64,000 bases of DNA, from the NCBI GenBank assembly GCA_023268255.1, contig JALNJX010000002.1, forward strand, positions 1-64,000, written 5' to 3'. Within the stretch, counting starts at the first letter, position 1. Every line of letters starts with the position of its first letter. The notes beneath the pieces were generated by a model, which ran no database searches, was not told the DNA's origin, and saw only the letters and a list, made by a program, of their open reading frames with translations. Shown here piece by piece: positions 15,384 through 24,267 of this stretch. The translations under genes and the position numbers were made by a program. Source of the DNA: Candidatus Wolframiiraptor sinensis (GTDB taxonomy: Archaea > Thermoproteota > Nitrososphaeria_A > Caldarchaeales > Wolframiiraptoraceae).

Positions 15384-15681
15384 GAGGATAGTTGAGCCCG
15401 TCGTCAAGGGAGAGTTCACCTACAAAGATCTGCCAATCGCGGCCATGATACCGGTTCCCGCGACATCGCTCGAATACAAGACCGGGACCTGGAGGACGAG
15501 GCAGCCAAGAATAGATTACGGGAAGTGCATCAAGTGCCTTCTCTGCTGGACCTTCTGCCCCGATGCCGCCATCAAGAGGCTGGAGGACGACTCAGTCCAA
15601 GTAGACTACGATTATTGTAAGGGGTGCGGGGTATGCGAGACCGTGTGCCCCGTTAAGGCGATAAGCATGGAGGAGGTGTAG
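15373..15681 (+). CDS. porD: 2-oxoacid:ferredoxin oxidoreductase, delta (ferredoxin-like) subunit
   Basis: A 102-residue protein with two 4Fe-4S motifs, CIKCLLCWTFCP and CKGCGVCETVCP, that carries electrons from the TPP centre to ferredoxin. It appears to start with TTG at 15373, overlapping the gamma gene by 11 bp, and ends 4 bp before the alpha gene ATG. A strong GGAGGTG near its end serves the next gene. Confidence 0.95.
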   Translation: MSAKRIVEPVVKGEFTYKDLPIAAMIPVPATSLEYKTGTWRTRQPRIDYGKCIKCLLCWTFCPDAAIKRLEDDSVQVDYDYCKGCGVCETVCPVKAISMEEV

Positions 15682-15685
15682 CGTG

Positions 15686-16876
15686 ATGGCGAGGCAGGCT
15701 CAGGAGAGGATAGCGATAATGGGGGATGAGGCGGTCGCGCTAGCTGTCAAGCAGTCGAACGTGGACGTGATCGCGGCATACCCGATAACGCCGCAGACGA
15801 TAATCGTCGAGAGGCTGAGCGAGTATGTCGCGAACGGGGAGCTGGATGCGGCCTTCATCCAGGCTGAGAGCGAGCACTCGGCACTCTCGATATGCGTTGG
15901 TGCGGCTCTCGCGGGCGCGAGAGTTTTCACCTCGACCGCGAGCCAGGGCTTAGCCCTCATGCACGAGATCGTTTACGCTGCTTCATCGATGAGAGTTCCA
16001 ATGGTCATGGCTATAGCAAACAGGTCGTTGAACGCTCCCTTGAACATACATTGTGAGCATGGCGACGTGATGCCTGAGAGGGACTCTGGGTGGATCCACC
16101 TGTTCGCGACGAACGTCCAAGAAGCATACGATCTGACATTCATAGCGTTCAAGCTCTCGGAGCACCCAGATGTTCAGCTGCCGGCCTCCGTTAACCTCGA
16201 TGCATTCATCCTAACTCACAGCGTCGAGCCTCTGACGCCTATCTCCGATGAAGATGCTTCCAAGTTCCTGCCGCCCAGGAACACAATATACTCGGTGGAC
16301 TTCGATAGACCGGCGACCTTTGGCACCATGGCGCTTCCGGACACGTACATGGAGTTCAAGTACCAGCTCAAGGAGGCGGTGGAGAGGGCTGAGCGGGTCT
16401 ACCCGCAGGTGGTCGAGGAGTACGCGAGGATAAGCGGCAGGAGGTACTGGTACTTCAACTCGCATATGGCTGATGATGCCGAGGCGGTCATCCTCGTCTT
16501 GGGATCGACTTATGGGACGCTTAAAGTAGCTGCGAGGAGGCTTAGGGAGAGCGGGCTCAAGGTCGGTGTCATCGGGCTGACGATGTTCAGGCCATTCCCG
16601 GAGAAGCAGCTGATAGAGCTTCTAAAGAACGCGAAAGCTCTCGTGGTGATGGATAGAGCCTACTCCTATGGGGGGCTCGGTGGGCCGCTCTACATGGAGG
16701 TTCTCGCGATGCTTTACAGGAATGGTTTGAGAATCCCGGCGATGAACGTGGTGTACGGGCTGGGCGGCAGGGACTTCAGGCTCGATGAGGCCGAGGCGGT
16801 CTTGAGGATGGCGATTGACGGCGCCAAGAGGGGCAGATTTGACGAGCACGTCATCTGGTGGGGGGTGAGGGCATGA
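15686..16876 (+). CDS. porA: 2-oxoacid:ferredoxin oxidoreductase, alpha subunit
   Basis: A 396-residue alpha subunit with the pyrimidine-binding signature AAYPITPQT near residue 30 and the EAESEHSAL and TSTASQGLALM segments lining the active site. The C-terminal domain includes VIGLTMFRPFP and DRAYSYGGLGGP. Segments such as GLTMFRPFP fit pyruvate oxidoreductase, though a valerate-type enzyme is possible. ATG 15686 lies 8 nt after GGAGGTG; GTG 15683 is the alternative. Its stop overlaps the beta start. Confidence 0.93.
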   Translation: MARQAQERIAIMGDEAVALAVKQSNVDVIAAYPITPQTIIVERLSEYVANGELDAAFIQAESEHSALSICVGAALAGARVFTSTASQGLALMHEIVYAASSMRVPMVMAIANRSLNAPLNIHCEHGDVMPERDSGWIHLFATNVQEAYDLTFIAFKLSEHPDVQLPASVNLDAFILTHSVEPLTPISDEDASKFLPPRNTIYSVDFDRPATFGTMALPDTYMEFKYQLKEAVERAERVYPQVVEEYARISGRRYWYFNSHMADDAEAVILVLGSTYGTLKVAARRLRESGLKVGVIGLTMFRPFPEKQLIELLKNAKALVVMDRAYSYGGLGGPLYMEVLAMLYRNGLRIPAMNVVYGLGGRDFRLDEAEAVLRMAIDGAKRGRFDEHVIWWGVRA

Positions 16877-17820
16877 GCAGCCAAGTAATTTTCTACAAGA
16901 CGCCGAAGGATCTGCCCAGGGAGGAGTGGTTCGCGTCCGGCCACAGGCTTTGCGCCGGATGCGGCGCTGGCACAGCGGCAAGGCTGGTCTTCAAGGCTAT
17001 AAGAGGGCCAACGGTCGTCGTGAACCCGACCGGCTGCGTCGAGGTCTCCACTTCATGCTACCCCTACACGGCCTGGAAGATACCATACGTTCATGTGGCA
17101 TTCGAGAACGCGGCGGCGGTTGCTTCTGGGATAGTTGAGGCCATTAAGGTGCTGAATAGGAAGAGGGGAAAGAAGATGCACGACGTCATAGTCTTCGCGG
17201 GAGATGGTGGGACATTCGATATAGGTCTTCAAGCCCTCTCCGGAGCTCTTGAGAGAGGCCACAACATGCTCTACATATGCTATGATAATGAGGCATACAT
17301 GAATACGGGGATCCAGCGGTCTGGCGCGACGCCCATCGGGGCTGCAACCACCACCAGCCCGGCCGGCAAGGTGATACCCGGGAAGCAGGAGAGGAAGAAG
17401 GACTTAATCGCGATAGCTGTCGCCCACAAGATCCCATACGCCGCCACGGCGAGCATCTCTCATCCAATAGATCTCGCGAACAAGGTTAGGAAGGCCTTGG
17501 AGATCGAGGGCCCGAAGGTCATCCACATCCTCGCACCATGCGTTCCGGGATGGAGATATCCGCCATCAGAAACGGTTAGGCTCGCGAGACTTGCCGTCGA
17601 AACCAGATACTTCCCAGTATACGAGGTGGAGTATGGCAAAGTGAAGATAAACGTGAAGGTGAAGGAGCCGAAGCCGCTCGAGGAGTTCCTGAAGCAGCAG
17701 GGAAGGTTCAGCCACCTCTTCAGGCCAGAGAATGCCCATATCCTAGATGCGCTGAAAAAGGTGGTTGAGGAGAACTGGGAGAGGCTGGTGAAGCTCGAGG
17801 AATCCGGAATAACCCTCTAG
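16873..17820 (+). CDS. porB: 2-oxoacid:ferredoxin oxidoreductase, beta subunit
   Basis: A 315-residue TPP-binding subunit. LCAGCGAGTAARL near the N-terminus supplies two cluster Cys, GDGGTFDIGLQALSGA with a following N (YDNEAYMNTG) binds thiamine diphosphate and Mg, and PTGCVEVSTS holds a further Cys. The ATG at 16873 overlaps the alpha stop (ATGA). Last gene of the operon. Confidence 0.95.
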   Translation: MSSQVIFYKTPKDLPREEWFASGHRLCAGCGAGTAARLVFKAIRGPTVVVNPTGCVEVSTSCYPYTAWKIPYVHVAFENAAAVASGIVEAIKVLNRKRGKKMHDVIVFAGDGGTFDIGLQALSGALERGHNMLYICYDNEAYMNTGIQRSGATPIGAATTTSPAGKVIPGKQERKKDLIAIAVAHKIPYAATASISHPIDLANKVRKALEIEGPKVIHILAPCVPGWRYPPSETVRLARLAVETRYFPVYEVEYGKVKINVKVKEPKPLEEFLKQQGRFSHLFRPENAHILDALKKVVEENWERLVKLEESGITL

Positions 17821-17863
17821 CGCATGATTTTTCTCAAACCTCTTCCCAATCTTTTTCGGGAGC

Positions 17864-18541
17864 TTGCCCAAGCCCCTGATAATTGTTTGGGAAGGCCTTG
17901 ACGCGGTCGGCAAGACGACGCTCATAGCTAAGGTTAGATCGATCCTTGAGTCCAGGGGCTATAAGGTCTCTACGCACAAGACTCCCAGCAGCTCCAAGAC
18001 CGGCGAGTTCGCCAAAACATATGGAAACGACCCGGACGTGGATCACCTGACGCGGATGCTCCTCTTCCTCGCGAACACGAGCGATGACTCAAAGATCCTA
18101 AAGCGCATCATCGAGGAGGAGGCGCCCGACCTCCTCTTCATAGACAGATACTATCTCTGCTCGATAGCCTATGGATTCGCGTTATCGAGGCTGAGAGGCG
18201 TTAGGGTCTCAAAGCAGGATTTCAAAATATTCGTAGAGCTCGTCGAGAAGCTCGGCGAGGGGGTTTTCGTGAAGCCCGACATATACTTGGTGATTGACGC
18301 GCCTGAGGAGGATAGAATCAAGAGGCTTAAGATGAAGGTTGGGCAGGGAGGGCTAGAGAGCGCGCTGGAGCGGGATCAGCTCATGCAGCAGCACGTCAAG
18401 GAGTTCTATATGGTCTTCAAGGAGATGAGACCCAATGAGGTGGCCTGGATAATGAATCCTCAAGGAGAGGCGGATGCGGTCGCGGATAGAATCGCGAAGA
18501 TGCTTCTCGAGAAGCTCGCCGAGGGCGCGGCGCAAGATTAA
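17864..18541 (+). CDS. tmk: Thymidylate kinase
   Basis: A 225-residue P-loop kinase: the start MPKPLIIVWEGLDAVGKTTL holds GLDAVGKT, and FIDRYYLCSIAYG is the DR(Y/F) segment that contacts the dTMP sugar-phosphate. YLVIDAPEEDRIKR resembles the LID region. It phosphorylates dTMP to dTDP for DNA synthesis. The start appears to be TTG at 17864, after CGGGAG. It lies 43 bp after porB and 37 bp before thpR, so it may be the first gene of the tRNA-end operon. Confidence 0.88.
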   Translation: MPKPLIIVWEGLDAVGKTTLIAKVRSILESRGYKVSTHKTPSSSKTGEFAKTYGNDPDVDHLTRMLLFLANTSDDSKILKRIIEEEAPDLLFIDRYYLCSIAYGFALSRLRGVRVSKQDFKIFVELVEKLGEGVFVKPDIYLVIDAPEEDRIKRLKMKVGQGGLESALERDQLMQQHVKEFYMVFKEMRPNEVAWIMNPQGEADAVADRIAKMLLEKLAEGAAQD

Positions 18542-18578
18542 TCATGAGCCAGTTCATTATCTCGCGTGAATTGGTGTC

Positions 18579-19151
18579 ATGGTCGAGCTGATAAGAACAT
18601 TCATCGCCGTGGACTTCGACAACCCCCAGATAGTATCCAGGGCCCAGGAGATACAGGAGGAGCTGATGAGGATTGGCGTGGGGATGAAGCCCGTCGAGCC
18701 CTACAACCTCCACATAACCCTCTGGTTCTTCGGCGAGATAGATCCCGGCAGGCTGAACCTGATACTCGAGAATGCTGGGAAGGTGAGGTTCAAGCAGTTC
18801 AAGCTCGGCGTCCGCGGCGTCGGATACTTCCCGGGAGGAGGCAGGATAAACGTGATATGGCTCGGCATAGAGGACCCGGAGAATGGGCTGAAGCGCATCT
18901 TGGATCAGCTGATCGAGAGGCTGAGCAGGCTCGGGTTCAAGTACGATGAGCGGGGCTTCACACCTCATCTCACGATAGGGAGGGTCAAGTTCATTCGGGA
19001 TAAGCAGCTGGCGATGCGGAGGCTCGAGGAGCTCAAGGACCTCCATTTCGGAGAGCAGCTAATAGACTCCTTCAAGGTCAAGAAGAGCACATTGACTTCG
19101 AGGGGGCCGATATACACAGATCTCCTCGTGGTTAAGGCGGAGGAGAAGTAA
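18579..19151 (+). CDS. thpR: RNA 2',3'-cyclic phosphodiesterase (2'-5' RNA ligase family)
   Basis: A 190-residue two-histidine phosphoesterase: HITL at His45 and HLTI at His130 are the paired HxTx motifs. The family opens 2',3'-cyclic phosphates and joins tRNA halves with 2'-5' bonds in vitro. RTFIAVDF at the start is characteristic. It overlaps the cca start by one base, a common archaeal pairing that points to tRNA processing; both tRNAs in this window contain introns whose excision yields cyclic phosphate ends. Confidence 0.95.
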   Translation: MVELIRTFIAVDFDNPQIVSRAQEIQEELMRIGVGMKPVEPYNLHITLWFFGEIDPGRLNLILENAGKVRFKQFKLGVRGVGYFPGGGRINVIWLGIEDPENGLKRILDQLIERLSRLGFKYDERGFTPHLTIGRVKFIRDKQLAMRRLEELKDLHFGEQLIDSFKVKKSTLTSRGPIYTDLLVVKAEEK

Positions 19152-20548
19152 TGAGCATGGAGGATGTTGTTGAGAGGGCTAGGAGGATCGTTAGGCCGAC
19201 GAGGCTGGAGGAGCGCGCGCTGAGGAGGATCGTTGAGAAGGCGCTCTCGGCGGCGAGGAGGGAGATCTCAGGCGTTGCGGGAGCGCTTGACGTGAGCCTC
19301 GAGGGATCCGCCGCGAAGAACACTTGGATCAGGGGGAGAGCTGAAGCAGATATATTCATACACTTTGATCCCGGGATCTCGAGGGAAGAACTCGAGAAGA
19401 TCATCGTGGACCTCGGATCCAGGATAGTCGAGAGTCTCGGCGGAGAGCCCATGATAATGTACGCCGACCATCCATATGTCGAGGGCATCGTGAATGGGGT
19501 TACCGTTGATGTCGTCGCATGCTATAGGGTTGAGCCGCCGAACTGGATGAGCGCAACGGATCGAACGCCATATCACACGAGATACGTGCTCAGCAAGCTT
19601 AAGCCGGACCAAGAGGATGAGGTCAGGCTTCTTAAGGGCTTCATGAAGGCATGTGGGGTCTATGGAGCAGAGATAAAGATCGAGGGCTTCAGCGGATACC
19701 TCACGGAGCTCCTAATACTATACTATGGAGACTTCCTCTCGGCGGTCAGGGAGATATCATGCTGGAAGCCACCCATCGTGATAGACCTAGAGAGATACTA
19801 CGAGTCTGAGGAGAGGGCTTTGGAGGCCTTCCCAGATAGCCCCCTCATAGTTGTGGACCCGGTTGACAGGTCCAGGAATGCTGCGGCGGCGGTCTCCCTG
19901 ACGAGGCTCTCAGAGCTTATATTGGCATCCAGGATCTTCCTCAAGAAGCCGTCAATCAGGTTCTTCAAGCCGATCGATCCGGCTCCGAGAATCAAGGAGC
20001 TGAAAGGTCTCATCAGAGATAGGAGCATCCTCTACGTCAGCTTCAAGCTTGATAGCCCGAGACCGAGGGATGTGCTCTGGGGAGAGCTTAAGCGGAGCGA
20101 GCAAGGAATTAGAAGAAGCCTCGAGAGCCTCGGCTTCACAGTCTATCGAAGTGGCTCATGGACAGATGAGCGAAGAGAATGCTTGATGATCTTCGAGCTC
20201 GATGGGGTGGAGCTGCCGCGACATCATCTCCACAAGGGGCCTCCAGTATACCTCAGGAGCGCGGACGAGTTTCTTGAGAAGTGGTCTAGGGCTGCGGTGG
20301 GCCCATGGATCGAGGGCGATAGGCTATATGTCTTGAGGAGGCGCGAGGAAACCGCAGCTCACAGGCTGCTGAGGGAGAGAGTCAGGAGCGGCCAAGTCTC
20401 CATTTCTAAGGGGCTTGTCGAGCCGATCAAGAGATCGAGGATAAGCGCTGATGCGAGAAGCCTGCTAAAGCTGGCCTCGAGAAATGATGATCTGAGGAGG
20501 TTTCTCGCGGAGTTCCTAGCGGCGAGGCCGCCGTTCCTCAGGAAATGA
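19151..20548 (+). CDS. cca: Archaeal CCA-adding tRNA nucleotidyltransferase (class I)
   Basis: A 465-residue enzyme that builds or repairs the 3' CCA of tRNA without a template. The nucleotidyltransferase signature GSAAKNTWIRG leads to Glu65 and Asp67 (RAEADIFI), with Asp120 in GVTVDVV as the third carboxylate. This is the Glu-Asp-Asp set known for the archaeal class, not a damaged DxD motif. The RNA-binding body and tail follow. The start overlaps the thpR stop and the stop overlaps the next kinase-like gene. Confidence 0.95.
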   Translation: MSMEDVVERARRIVRPTRLEERALRRIVEKALSAARREISGVAGALDVSLEGSAAKNTWIRGRAEADIFIHFDPGISREELEKIIVDLGSRIVESLGGEPMIMYADHPYVEGIVNGVTVDVVACYRVEPPNWMSATDRTPYHTRYVLSKLKPDQEDEVRLLKGFMKACGVYGAEIKIEGFSGYLTELLILYYGDFLSAVREISCWKPPIVIDLERYYESEERALEAFPDSPLIVVDPVDRSRNAAAAVSLTRLSELILASRIFLKKPSIRFFKPIDPAPRIKELKGLIRDRSILYVSFKLDSPRPRDVLWGELKRSEQGIRRSLESLGFTVYRSGSWTDERRECLMIFELDGVELPRHHLHKGPPVYLRSADEFLEKWSRAAVGPWIEGDRLYVLRRREETAAHRLLRERVRSGQVSISKGLVEPIKRSRISADARSLLKLASRNDDLRRFLAEFLAARPPFLRK

Positions 20549-21303
20549 TCCACGTAGATCTCGAGGAGATAGGCAGGAGAGAGTATCTCCTCATCCACCT
20601 ATCATTTCCAAAGCGCAGCGTCGAGTACGCATTGAGGGCTCTCGATGATTTGAGGAAGCTAAGGGTCGAGAGCATCGCCTTCATGGATGTAGGCGGGAGG
20701 CTTGAGCCCATCATACTGGGCAAGGGCTATAGGGGCTTCGTCTTGAGGGGGAGGATCGGGGGAAGAGATGTCGCGCTGAAGATTCTGAGAACGGATTCGA
20801 CGATGCAGAGCTTGAGGCGGGAGGCCGAGGCCACGTCCATGGCTAACAGCATCAGCGTCGGGCCAATGCTCCTAGGATTCACAGACATGGTATTAGCTCT
20901 GGAGCTCATCGAGGGAGAATCGCTGGAGAAGTGGCTGAGTAGCCTCGAAAATGATCGTCCGGATGATCTCCGAGTGGTTATGAGAGCTTGCTTTGAGGAT
21001 GCGAGAAGGCTGGATGAAATAGGTTTGGATCACGGGGAGCTGAGCGATGTCAGGAGGCACGTGATCGTGAGGCGGGAGCTCAAGCCCGTCATAATAGACT
21101 TCGGGAAGGCGAGCACCATGAGGAGACCCTCGAACGTGACCTCCCTCTTCAACTACTTCCTCTACGGCCCGTTCTCGCGGAAGATCAAGAGGATGCTCGG
21201 AGTCGAGGAGCCGCCGCTCGACGTAGTGAGGGATTACAAGATGCGGCTTAGCGATGAGTGCTTCCATCACCTCATGAAAAGCTTAAACTTGCTGGAAAGG
21301 TGA
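20545..21303 (+). CDS. Predicted archaeal Ser/Thr protein kinase (COG2112-like)
   Basis: A 252-residue kinase-fold protein: a glycine loop (LGKGYRGFVLRG), the ATP-anchoring Lys in RDVALKIL, the catalytic-loop equivalent LDHGELSDVRRHV, and IIDFGKAS as the DFG motif. The catalytic loop has HGELS instead of the canonical HRDxxxxN, as in small archaeal atypical kinases. It overlaps the cca stop by four bases (ATGA), so regulation of, or partnership with, tRNA-end enzymes is possible but unproven. Confidence 0.75.
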   Translation: MIHVDLEEIGRREYLLIHLSFPKRSVEYALRALDDLRKLRVESIAFMDVGGRLEPIILGKGYRGFVLRGRIGGRDVALKILRTDSTMQSLRREAEATSMANSISVGPMLLGFTDMVLALELIEGESLEKWLSSLENDRPDDLRVVMRACFEDARRLDEIGLDHGELSDVRRHVIVRRELKPVIIDFGKASTMRRPSNVTSLFNYFLYGPFSRKIKRMLGVEEPPLDVVRDYKMRLSDECFHHLMKSLNLLER

Positions 21304-21315
21304 TTCGCCTGTGAA

Positions 21316-22071
21316 ATGAGCGATGAGAAGCAGATGATAAGGGAGGAGATCTGGAGGCTTCTCGAGAGTAGGGGTGTCGCGAGATTCCCGAAGCCGATCT
21401 ATGGGAGGATACCGAACTTCGCCGGAGCGGAGCGCGCAGCCGAGAGAATACTCGGGCTCGAGGAGTATCGCGCCGCAAGCGTCGTCAAGGTGAGCCCCGA
21501 CTCGCCTCAGAAGCACGTGAGATACAGGTGTCTCCTAGATGGCAAGATCTTGGTCATGCCGACCCCGAGGCTTAAAGAGGGATTCCTAATCCTAGATCCA
21601 TCGAGAATACCTCAAGAGATGCTCGAGCAGGCCTCGACGATAAGAGGAGCCCTCATCCTCGGCAGAAGAACCCATCCAAGAGATCTACCAAGGATAAATT
21701 TTATCGTCACGGGATCGGTCGCGGCGACAAGGGACGGCCTCAGGCTCGGGAAGGGAGGAGGATACAGCGAGCTCGAATACGCGATCCTGCTCGAATATGG
21801 CAAAATAGATCGAGACATAATGATAGCAACGAACATTCATGACCTCCAGCTCGTGAATAGGCTCCCAAGAGACCCATATGACCTGACGCTGGATATCATC
21901 GCCACGCCAACAAAACTCATCAGAGTTTCCACGAGAAAAGAGAGGCCCACGGGAATAATCTGGGAGCTACTCAATGGAAGGAAGATCAACGAGATCTCGA
22001 TCCTGAAGGAGCTGGCCACCACGAGTAGAAATAAAAGTGATAATGCTTTAAATCGAAGACGACGGCATTAG
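21316..22071 (+). CDS. 5-formyltetrahydrofolate cyclo-ligase family protein
   Basis: A 251-residue protein with the MTHFS-fold motif DGLRLGKGGGYSELEY, which binds phosphate of the nucleotide, followed by EYAILLEYGKI. The family includes folate cyclo-ligases and folate-unrelated relatives; the archaeal longer branch is of uncertain substrate. It is the fifth gene of the tmk-thpR-cca-kinase run, 12 bp after the kinase gene. The last 20 residues are polar and probably disordered. Confidence 0.8.
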   Translation: MSDEKQMIREEIWRLLESRGVARFPKPIYGRIPNFAGAERAAERILGLEEYRAASVVKVSPDSPQKHVRYRCLLDGKILVMPTPRLKEGFLILDPSRIPQEMLEQASTIRGALILGRRTHPRDLPRINFIVTGSVAATRDGLRLGKGGGYSELEYAILLEYGKIDRDIMIATNIHDLQLVNRLPRDPYDLTLDIIATPTKLIRVSTRKERPTGIIWELLNGRKINEISILKELATTSRNKSDNALNRRRRH

Positions 22072-22082
22072 AAGTCATGCGA

Positions 22083-23239
22083 ATGATGTCGAGAAAGTTT
22101 CTATGACTATTGTGCTTCTCCTCGTATATATTATATGCGATAACGGCGACGGAGGTTGGGTCTGCCCTACTCGGGATCAGGAATGAGCTGGTGCTGAGCG
22201 AATCCATCATCGGCGTCGTAGTGAGCCTCCAATCTTTGGCGGGGGCCCTTGCAATACTCGGAGGAGTTTATCGGATCTGTTCGGCAAGATAAGGCTGGTA
22301 TCCCTTTCCCTTCTCGTGATGGGGCTGGGCGCCCTGCTCCTCTCGAGCTCGCCCAACGCGCTAATTCTCGGAGCATAATTCTTCATCCTCGGAGCGGGCA
22401 TAGGGTTCTTCGAGAGCTCGGTAAATGCATTCATTTCGGACGCTTTCGACGAGAAGCGCGGAATGGTGATAAATCTACTCCACATCGGCTGGAATATTGG
22501 ATCGTCTTTGGGCCCCGATCATAGCCGCCTACGCCACCTTAGCCTATGGAAGTTGGAGAGTAGGATATCTTATGATGTTCCCCCTCCTCCTAGCCTCATC
22601 CCTGATAAGCTGGATCACGGCGGCGAAGTTGGCTAAGGCCAAAGATCATTCGAATATGATTCGCGAGAAGATGTATGCGAAGCCGGGCCAGGTCTTAGGT
22701 GCACTTCCACTAATGATTATCCCGTTCCTCATAGTTGCGAACCAGCTTAGCATAACAGCATGGCTTCCATCAATCTTAAGCGATCAAGGAGCATCGCTTA
22801 TGGAGGCTGGCCTAGCTGTGGGATTATTTTGGGTATTAAGCGTCATGGGAAGGCTTCTCTAGGCGCCCTTCATAGATAGAATCGGGTACTGGAGGGTCTT
22901 AGTGATCGCCAGAGGATGCTCATGCTTTTTAATGCTTTTGGTATCACTTCCAATTCCAATTTACGCAAAAATCGGTCTATGGTCTTCCTCAGGTCTTCTT
23001 CTAGCCCCAGCATATTCGACAACAATTGCCTGGGCCATCTCGATGCATCCGGAGATCGGCGGGCATTATCGGGGATAGTATATACTTTCGCGACACTGGG
23101 GTCATTCACATCGACAGTAGTCACCGGCATGCTATTCGAGCTATTCGGCTCATCATATGCTCAGCTGATCTTCGCTCCATTAGCCCTCCTCATCGCCATA
23201 ACATCTTATGTTATGCGCGGGGTCCGCGGACGACCATAG
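22083..23239 (+). pseudogene. Inactivated major-facilitator transporter gene
   Basis: Joined across three frames, the translation is a complete 12-helix MFS transporter, including the loop motif RDLFGKIRL after helix 2 and DRIGYWR in the second half. It is broken by in-frame stops at 22104 (TGA), 22376 (TAA) and 22860 (TAG), and by frameshifts near 22270, 22512 and 23073, the last at a run of four G. The residues between lesions remain well preserved, so loss seems recent. No fragment is likely to work alone. Sequencing error could explain one or two lesions, not six. Confidence 0.9.
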
Positions 23240-23297
23240 GAAATTTCGTGATCTAAGCTAGCGCAACACATAAATCCAATCCAGTATATTTCTCGAT

Positions 23298-23801
23298 GTG
23301 TGGCGTAAGATAGCCGCGCGCTTCCAGGAGTTTCCCGCGCGATTAAGGGTTGTAAGGCTCATGATAGAAAACGGAATCGGAATTAATGAGCAGGGCAGAG
23401 TCGTTGTGGGTCCCGTTGAGATTCCTGATAGCTCGCTCGCCAAGGCTACCGGCGTCGATAGGCGCATAGTCAGGAAGACGGTTCAGCAGATACTCGAGGA
23501 CGAGACTCTGAGAAAGATCTTCACGGGAATTAGGCCGGCTGGAGCTTTCATAGCGCCCGTAGCCAAGGAGCTTGGATTCTATGTCGTCGAGATAAGAGCA
23601 GATCCCACAGCCGCTGGCATAATAGCGAAGGCGACCGAGATAATAGCCAGGGAGAACATCAGTATAAGGCAGGCGGTGGCCGAGGACCCGGAGCTCTTCC
23701 CGGAGCCGAAGCTCATACTTGTCCTCGAGAAGCCCCTCTCCGGAGAGGGGTTAAACGAGCTCCTCAAAATACCCAAGATAAAAAGCGTCACCGCCTACTA
23801 G
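23298..23801 (+). CDS. Amino-acid-metabolism regulator with ACT domain (COG2150-like)
   Basis: A 167-residue protein: an N-terminal helix-turn-helix-like part with KATGVDRRIVRKTVQQIL (about residues 49-66), and a C-terminal ACT domain starting GFYVVEIRADPTAAGII, which usually binds an amino acid. It is probably a soluble regulator of amino-acid genes. The start is GTG 23298. A TATA-like ACATAAATCC about 27 bp upstream supports a leaderless message. It stands just after the dead transporter gene. Confidence 0.8.
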   Translation: MWRKIAARFQEFPARLRVVRLMIENGIGINEQGRVVVGPVEIPDSSLAKATGVDRRIVRKTVQQILEDETLRKIFTGIRPAGAFIAPVAKELGFYVVEIRADPTAAGIIAKATEIIARENISIRQAVAEDPELFPEPKLILVLEKPLSGEGLNELLKIPKIKSVTAY

Positions 23802-23825
23802 AGCGATGAAAAAGCGCCCAAATAT

Positions 23826-24047
23826 TTACTGTCCAACCACGGATATTTTGACGTCCGTTCTGAGAAAGAAAAACTCTGAAAAGATTGAGGAATAGATTCG
23901 ACAGAATGATGCGATCATTGATCGCGGCATGAGCTTAACTTCCATGCTGGTAATATTAACGAGCCCCTTAGCTTCCAAAATTTTGACGAGCTCGATCACC
24001 CCCTTCTTGATCTCATACCTATTCTCCTGTCTCGAGCCTCGCCGCAT
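23826..24047 (-). CDS. Small hypothetical protein, doubtful
   Basis: A 73-residue frame starting MRRGSRQENRYEIKKGVIEL and continuing VKILEAKGLVNI, preceded by GGGAGAG about 14 nt before the ATG. The first 40 residues look helical and could be part of a winged-helix domain; the C-terminus (SSIFSEFFFLRTDVKI) is less gene-like. No family is recognised. It fills the gap between the ACT regulator and tRNA-Pro, and could be a decayed gene. Confidence 0.3.
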   Translation of the reverse strand: MRRGSRQENRYEIKKGVIELVKILEAKGLVNITSMEVKLMPRSMIASFCRIYSSIFSEFFFLRTDVKISVVGQ

Positions 24048-24124
24048 GCTAGTCGCAGGGCTCTCCCAGCGTGAAGAAGAGGGGAAAAGAGTAATTAGAA
24101 CCCATAGGAGCAGGTGATGATGGT

Positions 24125-24226
24125 GGGGCCGTGGTCTAGCTTGGCTAGGACACCAGCCTGGGGAAGCAGAGAATAAGACCTCCAGAGCGCTGGAGGTCCC
24201 GGGTTCAAATCCCGGCGGCCCCACCA
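24125..24226 (+). tRNA. tRNA-Pro (GGG) with 24-nt intron at 37/38
   Basis: The acceptor GGGGCCG pairs with CGGCCCC. D stem GTCT/GGAC, anticodon stem CCAGC/GCTGG and T arm CCGGG-TTCAAAT-CCCGG all form. The anticodon loop is C-T-G-G-G-G followed by an intron (24164-24187) and C38, so the anticodon is GGG. The splice site is a canonical bulge-helix-bulge: central helix CTGG/CCAG with 3-nt bulges GGA and AGC. CCA appears to be encoded (24224-24226). G37 is as expected for tRNA-Pro. Confidence 0.95.
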
Positions 24227-24267
24227 CCCCAGAACACTCCGCCCTCGAAATCGCGAGCATGATGTTA

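Noticed and set aside
19151-20548. Damaged DxD motif in the CCA enzyme (Glu instead of Asp)
   Set aside because: Archaeal class I CCA enzymes normally use a Glu-Asp-Asp triad, so this is the wild-type arrangement.
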